A stretch of 13,760 nt of DNA from Chromera velia (taxonomy: Eukaryota > Sar > Chromeraceae), in NCBI GenBank assembly GCA_018398765.1, contig JAHBMJ010002990.1:1-13760 (forward strand), in the 5' to 3' direction. Of the stretch, positions 1 through 9,600 are shown piece by piece. The notes under the pieces are model-generated. The model did not search any database and had not been told where the DNA came from. It worked only from the letters and a program-made list of their open reading frames with translations. The position numbers and the translations under genes are program-made. Each line of letters begins with the position of its first letter. Positions within the stretch are counted from its first letter, which is position 1.

Positions 1-386
1 GGAGGCGAGAGATCCGAGACGAGATCATAGAGCTCAGGGTATTTCTGCAAACCCTGGCGGAAGGCTGCTGCACGGATGTCAGACGGCGCACTGGCAGGCT
101 GCAATTTGCAGTGGTCTTCAAACGCCTTGACAATCGCGACTCGACCTCCGTGCGTGTCCTTGTAGGGGAGCTCGCACTTCCATGGAGCGAATTTCCCCGT
201 GTCAGTGGTGGGGGTGGGAGTCGGAGACGGAACAGAAGCCGACTGAGAAAGAAATATTTGCGCCAATTTGGTGACATTGGCGGTAAGAATATCCAAGTCA
301 GAGGGGCTAGGGCTTTGATCAGACGAGTCTTTCGAGATGAAACGACCGTCAGCCCCACGAGGTTGGTCTTCGTCCGAAGTTGGCAT
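1..386 (-). CDS. gag-like protein of the LTR retrotransposon, N-terminal part (partial)
   Basis: An open frame of about 128 codons starts at the ATG at 386-384 and runs without a stop to the window edge. The product begins MPTSDEDQPRGADGRF. It continues with a Ser/Pro/Thr-rich, probably disordered stretch, then a more ordered part containing KFAPWKCELPYKD and a helix-like segment ending near KYPELYDLVSD. Position is the main evidence: it is the first ORF after an LTR and PBS, where gag sits. Gag proteins diverge fast and no CCHC zinc knuckle is reached, so the family cannot be named from this fragment. A host-derived ORF is possible but less likely given the adjacent LTR and PBS. No frameshift or stop is seen, so the element may be fairly young. 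Confidence 0.6.
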   Translation of the reverse strand, partial: MPTSDEDQPRGADGRFISKDSSDQSPSPSDLDILTANVTKLAQIFLSQSASVPSPTPTPTTDTGKFAPWKCELPYKDTHGGRVAIVKAFEDHCKLQPASAPSDIRAAAFRQGLQKYPELYDLVSDLSP

Positions 387-450
387 CAGAGAGGGAAAGA
401 GACACTCTGATGGAGACCAACAGACCCTGAGGAGGAGAAGGAGGAAAGAA

Positions 451-463
451 CCAACTGCTACCA
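451..463 (-). other. Primer binding site, initiator tRNA-Met type
   Basis: The minus strand reads TGGTAGCAGTTGG directly after the ...ATTACA end of the LTR. TGGTAGC complements the ...GCTACCA 3' end of eukaryotic initiator tRNA-Met, the primer of many LTR elements. Beyond the first nine bases the match to known initiator tRNAs weakens, so the exact tRNA is uncertain. Confidence 0.6.
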
Positions 464-784
464 TGTAATGAACTAGAGAGTCCAGTCAAGGACAGTCCAG
501 TTAATCTTATGGTTCTCTATACAGGAATAATACTGCACGACTTCTGTCCGGCTTCTGCTCTCATCTATTGAGAGTTGCTTTATTGAATCACTCGAAGTAT
601 TGCGCGAATCAACTTCACAACATGGATCAATACATGCATGCTCTCCATATGGATCAATACATGCATGCTCTCCGTAATGCCTCCAGCCGCGCTGCCCCGA
701 TAAGCAACGCCGCGGCTCGGGACCGGCCGAGTCGGGCCGACCACTGCACGCCCGCCGCCGCCTCTCTATAAGTGGCTGATTACA
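464..784 (-). repeat. 5' long terminal repeat, 321 bp
   Basis: On the minus strand the segment begins TGTAATCAGCC and ends TTCATTACA, so the termini form a perfect 6-bp inverted repeat (TGTAAT/ATTACA) with the canonical TG...CA ends. The PBS begins at the next base. A TATA-like CTTATAGAG lies about 15 bp inside the start, followed by a GC-rich block. AATAAA (in CAATAAAGC, around 580) is a plausible poly(A) signal. A 27-bp tandem duplication lies inside (622-673). The 3' partner LTR is outside the window, so the boundaries rest on the termini and PBS only. Confidence 0.7.
622..673. repeat. 27-bp tandem duplication inside the LTR
   Basis: The unit beginning ATGGATCAATACATGCATGC occupies 622-648 and is repeated from 649 to 673, with 25 of 27 bases present in the second copy and no mismatch. 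It contains the self-complementary ATGCAT/GCATGC. It sits in the middle of the LTR, where repeated promoter elements are common. A regulatory role is inference. Confidence 0.8.
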
Positions 785-1036
785 TACGACATCATGATGA
801 TATATACAAATCGCAAGGATATGTCATGTTTTAATCGCGTGACATCTACAAATCGTAGCATTTTCACTTCTGTGTTAGCCGTTTCGAAAAAGTGAGAATC
901 TTTACAGGGGCCAGTCCACATGCACCGCGTGTCGATCAAAAAGCAGTCACAGTGACGCACGATAGGGGCCCGTCCCAAGTGTCATCTTTCAGGTTTGGAT
1001 CGGTCTGCCGAAACAAGCGGGAATGAGCACTTCGTT
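785..1036 (-). other. 3' flank / probable 3' UTR of the central gene
   Basis: This lies between the stop codon at 1037 and the LTR edge at 784. It is AT-richer than the exons and no convincing coding exon is seen. No AATAAA is present, so the poly(A) site is not located. The LTR element may have inserted into or just past the transcript end. Confidence 0.4.
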
Positions 1037-1174
1037 CTAGCGAGTCGGGTCTTTCTGCATGGCCGTCATGCCTTCATCGTCCTCCAGCGTCGGATCCGCA
1101 CCCTCTTGGAGAAGGAACTTAACCATCTCCTTGTCCCCTCGTTGAGACGCCACATGAAGGCCTGTCCTGCCCCG
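1037..1174 (-). CDS. Exon 14: last ankyrin repeat, cap and stop codon
   Basis: Residues 1448-1492, then TAG at 1039-1037. Acceptor GATGCATGCAG|CGG, phase 0. It reads RGRTGLHVASQRGDKEMVKF and LLQEGADPTLEDDEGMTAM, then QKDPTR and stop. A full repeat followed by the first helix of another is the usual C-terminal cap of an ankyrin stack, so this is a natural end. Confidence 0.82.
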   Translation of the reverse strand, partial: RGRTGLHVASQRGDKEMVKFLLQEGADPTLEDDEGMTAMQKDPTR

Positions 1175-3768
1175 CTGCATGCATCAATCTCATACAGATT
1201 TAAAACTGGGAGGCAAATTCTGTCACGAGTGTCGTGCTGGCTCTATTTCAACAAACTGTCGTGGCACACAAATCGAGAAGTGCCTTCTGCCGGTCAATGG
1301 AAGTCGATTCAGGCGCACAGGAGCAGAAAAAAAGGACACTGCAAACACGCGAAAAACATGTGAGCGTCTGTAGGTGAAGTGGGGCAACATACAGTCACTG
1401 ACAGTTGATGACATGCAGACTGACATCCCACTTTGTCTGAAGGTTCACGTCTGCCCCGTTCTCCAATAACAACTTCACGATCTCAATTTTGCCCCTTTTC
1501 ACAGGAGACTCCACAGCTTGATTCAGGGGGGACGGCCAATCACTCCCAGTGGAAGGAATCGTTGCCCCTCTTGCCAAGAGAAGTCGAACAACCTCCAAGT
1601 TTCTGCGTACCGCATAGCAGAGAGGCGTCAATCCAAGGTCGTCCACCGCATCTATCGCGGCATTGTAGTTGAGAAGGAGCTCCACGATCTCTCTGTTTGA
1701 ATCAGCTGACGCCTGGTGAAGGACCGTCATGCCCCTCCGCTGTGATCATACACAAGCAAATTGAGAAAAGAATCACCAAGGGCGAGAAAAGGAGATTGAT
1801 TTACCAGACCAAGACATAAAGTTGCGCTCTGCCAGAGTGCAGACATCGATCAGCGCACGCCATGAAACGAACCCCGCAAATCATGCTTTTGAACATCCAT
1901 ACAGGAAGAAGCTGCGTTTCTCGAGCGCACAATGTTTGACCTACCCTCGCTGATGCTTTCATGTTTACGTCCGCGCCACTCTGCAGTAGAAGCTTCACAG
2001 TCGAAAGATAACGGCTCCTTGGTGCGATGCGGAAAGGTTGTTGCATTTCGTGGACTGCAACGTGCAAAGCCGTTTCTCCCCGATCGTCCACCAACTTGAG
2101 TGAAGCTTTGCGGCTGATGAGAAAGTCTACCATCTCACTATCCCCACAGGCAGACGCGACATGTAGTGCGGTCTTGCCTTGCTGCATACAATGTCGTGGA
2201 AAAAGTGAGTCAGGAAACGCGGCTGATCAAGATGAAGTTGCACATCACACACTCAGACACAATACATTGGACGAGCAGAAAATGCAGGGGAAAGAATGAC
2301 GGTGATGCTGAAGGCAAATCAAACTGGTTTGTGCAGCCAGGTATTCGATGCATGTCCGGTGGACTCACATCTCCCTTCGTCTGGAGGTTTACATCTACGC
2401 CATTCTCCAGAAGAGACTTTACAATTTCGAACTGGTGATTCTCCACTGCTCTGTTGAGGGGGGACTTCTGCTCACTCCCATTGGAAGGAAGCGTAGCACC
2501 TTCCTTCAAGAGGAGCTGGACGACCTCAACTGTGGCGCCCGATGCATAGTAAAGGGCTGTCTGTCCGTCTCCGCCAAGCGGATGGCTGAGTGCATCGGCT
2601 GTTGCATTATACCTGAGGAGAATCTCCACCACCTCCTTGTGGCCACGTTCGGACGCCACGTGAAGGAATGTCTTGCCATACTGCACGCAAGGTCACTCTG
2701 AATTTTGATCACAGTCTGGAAGATTGTATGGAAATGAAGCAATAACGTTGCTCGCAATAGGACACAGGGCATGGAAGTTTCCGTCAGCAACACCATCAAG
2801 AGTTCTCTCTGGAGCTCCACGATCAAGATTGAATGATTCAGATGGGCAAAAACCAGAGGAGAGAGAAGTATAGATACATGCAACGTTTCAGAGAGACTCA
2901 TGGAGCAGCAACACGTGCTCAGTCAATGGCATGTATACTGACGTCAGGATGGTGTCTATTCTTAAGGTTGGTGTCGACGATCCCGGCCCTCTCCAGGAAA
3001 AACCTCACAATCTCGACCTTGCCGTGTCTGACCGCGTTGAAGAATGGAGACTTTTGTTCCCGACTCTCATTTGGCGGCATCGTTGCACCGTGATTCAAGA
3101 GAAGCTGCACAACTTCAAGGCTGGCACCTGCTGCCGCATAAAGGGGTGTCTCGCCGTCGTCCGTGGCACTTTCGTCAATGGTGTCGACGCCATAGCTCAA
3201 GAGAAGCGCCACTATCTCTTGATCACCCCGCTGGGACGCTTCAAAAAGGGCCGTTCCGCACTTAAAGACCTGGGGATGCTGCAACATGGAAGGCGTGAAA
3301 TCGGCAACAAGCACAATAAGAATACATCAGTACAACAAGCAATGAGAATGCCTGCCGAGACTTGCATGATTCTTGCTCATGTCAAAGAAGCGTGAAACTC
3401 TTTAAAGGAACCTTGTGCGGACTGACCAGAACCTCCATGTTGAGGCAGTCCTTTGCACCCTTCTGCAACAGGAGCTCCACAACGGAAGTATTCCCCCACT
3501 GTACGGCCTTGTACAGAGGAAACTCACTCCACCCACGATCAACCCAAGTCGCGCATGAAACTGGCTGGTTAGGGGAAGCGTTGTGGCTCAGAAGAAACTC
3601 CACCATCTCGTTGTCCTTCTCTTCTAAGGCGACATGAAGGGCCGACATGCCTTCAGGCTGCATGCAATGCCATGGAGTCAGTAATTCCACGAAATTGGGC
3701 ACATTGAATTCAGACAGAGGGTCACTTCACCCGCAACACTCGCAACAACCAATACGGTCACACACGCA

Positions 3769-3809
<41 letters not shown>

Positions 3810-6633
3810 GCACGCACACGCACANACAGATACACAGATACACACACACACACACACACAGATGCACACACACAGACGCACACACAAACACGTAGACACT
3901 TAGAGACACACAGGCACACGGTTGCCAGAAATGCATCTTGCTTGTTGAAATTTGTCGCTCCCAAGCGAGGACGACAAAGCTATGCTGGAGAAACACAAAG
4001 TTGCGCTGGCAAGGACTCGATCACAGTCTTGTAGACTGACATTCAGGTGTCTCGGACTGTGGTTGATATTCACATCTGCCCCGTTCTGGAAGAAAAATTG
4101 CAAGATGGCAAACTTGCGCGATTTAAAAGCTGTCTCGAAAGCAGACACCCACTTGCTCCCACTTGGAATCGTCGCCCCCTTTGCGAAGAGAAGCTGAACA
4201 ATCTCCAAGCTGGCGCCTGCTGCATGGCAAATGGGCGTCTCTCCCCGACTGTCAGCTACGTCAACCGAGGCGTTGTGGCTGAGGAGCAGCTCCACCACTT
4301 CCTTGTGTCCATAGAGTGATGCCACATGAAGAGGCATCTCGCCCCGCTGTATGCAAGGATCAAAGATGAAATATTACTCAGGGCGTGACAGGTTGCAGTC
4401 TCTTGCAGCAGTGCAGTGAAAAAAAAAAGAACGAATCGTGGCTGTGCCTATCTCGACAGAAACACTGCTATGTGATGAAACTTGACGTTCGTCTTTCTTC
4501 ACCATGCCTTAGAGTATGCGAAGATGACCGACCTTGTTCTTCATATCACAAAGATGAGGAGACTGGGCAACGAGGATGCGGGCGACGTCCCTTTGTCGCC
4601 CACGCGCCGCCCAGTGGAGAGCTATCGACCCATTCTGCAATACTTTTGGTCGTTAGACGAGAATCTCATGTGTGAAGTTCTGCTCACCCAGCAGTTTGAC
4701 ACGATTTGGAGGGCGCTACACTCAACACACTCCTATTAGTCTGCCCTTCATTCGTCTTCACACTTGACAACCCAGGGTTGATTCCTTGTTCCGTCTGCGG
4801 GTAGATGTGTCCAAAACAAAACATCTGAATGCACTAAATTCTCTGAGGGCTGCCATTGACTATCATTGACTTATTGAGTATGCAAGTGTATTTGTTGTTG
4901 CCGACCTGAAAGTCCTTATGCAACGTTGCGTGACTGACCTTATCCACAGCCATGAAATTGGCTCCCTTTTCTAGGAGAAATTTCACGACGTCAGTCTGTC
5001 CCGCTTCAGACGCCCAGTGGAGAGGAGATCCCTGCATAATGCAACATCGTGTGGAAGGGCGACGGCCTCTTCTCCTTTGGGAAGATTCAGCGCGGCACAC
5101 ATGCATATCCAAGAGCCAGCTCCCTTCACATGCATATACAAACGAAGATTCGACGCAAACATACCAAACGGGAAACTCGGAAGCAAGACTAAATGACTGT
5201 GCTGATCGAGGCCGTTGTTACAGTGTGCGGCTTGAAGAGAAATGGAACAGCGCGAAGAGTTCATTGGTCGCATTTCGATCTTGGCTGATTACTTCAATTT
5301 TTCCGACATGTCCACCGCCCTAGTTGGCTCCTAAGTGGGTTGGAAAACAACTAGTACATGAGGATCGGCAATAGATTCAATTGCATTCGGGCAGTTCAAA
5401 AGACCACCCTCCCAGAGAGGAAGCAGACTATGGGCTTGGCACAATTACAAAAGGGAAAAGAATTGGAGAAGAAAACTGATGTGTTGCTGCAGTCAGACTG
5501 CAACTTTTGAAGGGCTCTTGAAGCGAGACGAGTAGAAAGAGGGGCCTTCTACGCAGTCGGTACTTTAGGTGGCTGACATCTTTGCAGTTGTCTGGATTGA
5601 CTCTTGCACCTTTCTTCATCAGCGACTCCACCGTCTGTACGTGACCCACAGACGACACCACGCAGAGCCCGCGATCCATTTGGCTGCAGCAAGAGGAAAG
5701 AACAACAGAGACCAAGACCGTCAATGACAGAGGTCATTGGAAGTAGGAGGGGAATCGACCGGATGACGCTGGAATGGAATGGCCAATGACCCCTCCCATA
5801 CGGAGACCGATGTGTCAACCAGCTTTGAAAACTGCTCACGAGGAGTCATGGAGGAGCTCTGGGGGGGGGGGAGGGGGGCAACTAGGGAAACCTCCATGAG
5901 AGCGGCTCCTAGAAACGATTGTTGAAAATTCATCAACACGAGACTCTCTCTCGTCAATCTGTCTTTTGAGGTACAGCGGAACAAAAGCAAACACGTACCT
6001 GGAGTCAGCCATCTCCTCAATGTCTTGTCCCAGAAGGAGTGTGATGAAGAAATTCTCGGAGGGACGGTCGATTGCAGAGTCGGTCTCTCTCACGCCTCCT
6101 GGGTCTTTGTCAGCCTGCAGACAGGCCCGCCAGACAGGGTGCGCAGATTCATCTCGGTAAGTCTGAAGGGGATCCCACCAATTCTTTGAACTTCATATAA
6201 CACTCAGGCCCTCAAGCAGCCCCACTGCCGGTCAGACTGCCAGAGTACATTCGGTGGCTCCCAAACAGGTACGGAGACGGACAGACAAACCGGCAAGCAG
6301 ACAAACGGACAAACAGAGAACAGATAGAGAGGGGCAAAGACAGGCAATGGGAAGACGCATCGACAGAGAGACAGATGCACATTCTCACACGTACACAGGC
6401 AGACAGATAGGAAAACAGAGAGGCGGGCAGAAACGGGCACAGGCAGGCATTGACACAGAAAGACAGGCAGGCAGACAGACAGACAGACAGGCAGGCAAAC
6501 AGACTAGACAGGCAGACAGACAGGCAGGCAGGCAGGCAGGCACACGCACAGGCAGGCAGACAGACAGACAGACAGACAGACAGAAAGACAGGCAGACAGA
6601 CAGGCAGGCAGACAGACAGACAGACAGACAGAC

Positions 6634-6684
<51 letters not shown>

Positions 6685-9600
6685 TAGACTGATAGAGGTG
6701 TGAATAGACAACAGACAAGCAGAGAGACAGACAGGGAGGCAATAAAGCAGACGGGTAGGCAGGCAGGCGGGAAGCTGACATACAGGCCGAGAGGACCACA
6801 GAAAGACGGCAAGCCTCTGAATTGTTCGAAAAAAGGCTGCACTTCTACAACACGTTTGCAGGAGTGTTGACGTACATGCTTCCCCTTGTGGGCCGTAGAG
6901 ATTTTCTGCTGGACTTCAGCGGCGGCCAAATAGTGCGAAAGAACAGCGGAGAGATGTGGGGCACTTTCCTTCTGCTTCGGTTCAAGACCTCGAAAGGAAC
7001 TCAAGCTCTCCCATTCTTTGATCAGGAGTTTGCCCTCCTCTTCAATTGCTGCCAGAGCTGCCGAGCAGGAGGTTGCACACTCTGGCTGACCCTTCTCCAG
7101 CATTGCCAACTCACGAACGACACGATGCATCGACAGCTCTTTGGCTGAGCCTATCCCGCCTGAGCCTTCTCCTTCTTGGAACCTGTCTGTTTTCATTCGA
7201 CCGCTGTCGGTCACGAGAGAGTAACGATCAAGGAGGTCGATCGCTTGGTCGGCTTCATGCACAAGAGACTCCAAGCTAGAGCTCTGGGATGGACTCTTTG
7301 GTGTTCGATTCTCAGGATCTGTCTGTCCGGAGATAAGTGAGTTTCGAAAGAACGATGAAAATACGAAGCTTGCAGTCAATAGTTCTCTCGCAATCTTCCC
7401 CCCCCTCTGCTTGTCCTCGTTGTCACGCCGCTTGGAGACGAGCACAGCTGCCGCTCTCTCAAACAATCGTCGTGAGAATCCCCCCGCATCGAGACACGCA
7501 GCACTTCGCAAGAGATCCACAGCCAGGGGGCCGTTTGGCTCCTCTCGTTGCATGCGCTCTAGGGTCAGCTGGAGTGTTGCACTGACGGACAGGCGGTACT
7601 TGTCCGCAGGTCCCATTCCTTTCTCGAAAACATCCTGCTCCCGCTGCTTCCAGCGCTTACAGCTTTTTTTGTATTTCTCAATGTACGCCTCAATCGAACA
7701 GCTGCGGTTGTGGCAGAGGTACGCACAAGCCTGCAACGTGCAAAGTCGTCATTTGATGAGCCTGTGATGCCACTGATCTATGCCTTCTCTTCAAACTCAT
7801 ACGTGCACGAGTCTAAAAACGAAAAATCGCATGCATACCTGGTGTGTCTTCGTGTGGAGAGAGAGTGAAGCTGTTGTTTGTCGACTGAAAGGGCTTTCGA
7901 TCTCTCGTCTTTCATTCATATCTTCCAAGCCCGCAAAGTGTGGAAGATTGGAGGACTTTTCTTTGCACTCAGAAAAAACATTTTCAAAAGCGGTTCTGTT
8001 CCCCCTTCCAGAGGTAACCAGAAATCCAAACAGGAGGAAACGAAGGAGAGACAAAGTGCTCTGCCTCAATTTCTCTGCCCTAATGCATCATCGCATGTAT
8101 ACTTCTGCACGGCCGAAACTCCAATTCACCTGCACGATGGCAAGGGGATAACCCTCCAAGAGTTCGAGGAGCTCTTCGAAGGGAGACCTCCGTCCATCTT
8201 TATCAGTGTAGTGACTCCCGTTTGTCTGTTCGGAGAAAGTCGCTTTTTCTGCATTGGCACATAAGTGGATGCACAGAAGCGATTTTCTCAATGAGGATGG
8301 AAATTGAAGTCTCGCTCTGCCTTTGCATGAGAACATCCAAGTAAGTCCCTTTCTCAGTCAAAACGGATGTACACGGAGATTTGTTCTCCCACAGACGTTC
8401 CATTGGTCACAAAGACACTTCTGTCGATTAAGAAGGGAAACAGAAGATGAGTCACGGGTTGCAATGAAGGGTGAGTCCAAGGTTCGTGCGCAGCGAATCG
8501 AAGCGTCAAATTGAGAAGCGAGGAAAAGGCACATTCCAATTGCTGCTCGGACCAAACCTACCTAATGGAAGCAATTTTTGAAGCAGCTGCCTCGCCTCTT
8601 CAGCCTGCATCCCTCGCATCTCCACTACATCGGAGCAACCGCCCATTCTCTCCCTCGTCGTCACAAGTACGTGCCCTATCGCCCTTCCCCGTACATTCGG
8701 AATGAATCGTCCGATAACGTTCCAATCTTCAGCGTTGTCGAATACCAGAAGCCACCTTTTCTGCTTAGAAAGAAATTTCCCAATACCCTGCAACACCTCT
8801 TCCATGGAGAGAGACGTCTCAGCGTCCTCTCCCCCCCCTTCCCCCCCCAGGTCTATGAGCTGCTCTGCCACTCGACGGAACTGGTTTTCGATTTCACCCC
8901 CCGCATCCACCCACATAAGGACGTCATGACCGTCCCCACATGCACCCCTCTCGCTCATCTGGTGCAGGAACTCTTTGGCTGTTTGCGTTTTGCCCATGCC
9001 CCCAAGACCCACGATCAGTGCGGTTGTCGAGCAGCCTTGCTTCTCTTCTTTGAACAGCATCTGCTCAATCTTCTCCAGCTCTTTCTTGCGGCCTTGGAAG
9101 TGTATGTTTCGCTGCGGGACGTCCCCTGCGTACAGAAGCTCTTTGGGGGCTCTCGGATTGGGTAACATCCAACGCTGTTTGTTTCCCCGAAAGCACACAA
9201 ACACTTCTCCCAGGCTATCTTCAGAGGCCTTGATGACAACGCAATTCTGCACATCTCCTGAGAATTTCAGAGACGATGCATGCCCCGTGCCACCCTGCAC
9301 ACCCTGCTCAGAAGCTTTGCCTCCTGTGCTGCTTGATGCTGTCTGCAGCACTACTTTGGTCGCGTAGATTCGACCGCGGTTTTGTCCGTCTATCACGAAG
9401 GCGCCATCAAAAGGCAGGTGCTCCTTGATGAAGTCTTCCCCGTCTTTGTCAGGAGATCCGTCCTCCTTTACGATGAAGAAGTGATTGCCCTCCTTCGCTG
9501 CCAGAGGGGCTACATCGTTGGCAAGATGACGGATGCGCTCCTTGATTTGGTCAAGAGACCCAATGACGTAGATTCGTCCGAAATGATTGCCCTCTTTCCC

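Larger units (their letters stand above)
1..784 (-). mobile_element. LTR retrotransposon, 5' part (LTR, PBS, leader, gag start); continues off the left edge
   Basis: Read on the minus strand, this stretch has the standard order of an LTR retrotransposon 5' end: LTR (784 down to 464), primer binding site starting at the next base (463-451), a short leader, then a long open frame starting at 386 that is still open at base 1. The element therefore extends beyond the window, and only its 5' end can be judged. No reverse transcriptase or integrase is visible, so the superfamily is not shown. Ty3/Gypsy is likely by analogy with the right flank, but that is inference. The LTR edge lies 252 bp past the stop codon of the central gene, in or just beyond its 3' UTR. 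Target-site duplication cannot be checked because the other end is missing. Confidence 0.75.

Noticed and set aside
766-978. 70-codon minus-strand frame after the gene stop
   Set aside because: It overlaps the LTR boundary, has no domain features, and the ankyrin stack ends naturally at 1037.
3647-3996. His/Thr-rich and Cys/Val-rich open frames
   Set aside because: Translations of the CA microsatellite, with an N inside; no other coding evidence.
6464-6683. CRISPR-like regular repeat array
   Set aside because: The unit is a 4-bp microsatellite without spacers, in a eukaryotic intron.
6212-6799. Long Cys/Ser/Leu-rich (minus) and Arg-Gln-Thr-Asp-rich (plus) open frames
   Set aside because: They are translations of the CAGA/CAGG tetranucleotide array, open in several frames on both strands, and lie in an intron between phase-matched exons.
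8506-8561. Continuation of exon 1 past 8562
   Set aside because: The frame after residue 394 loses NB-ARC character, while splicing at GTAGGT to 8248 restores the GxP motif in phase.
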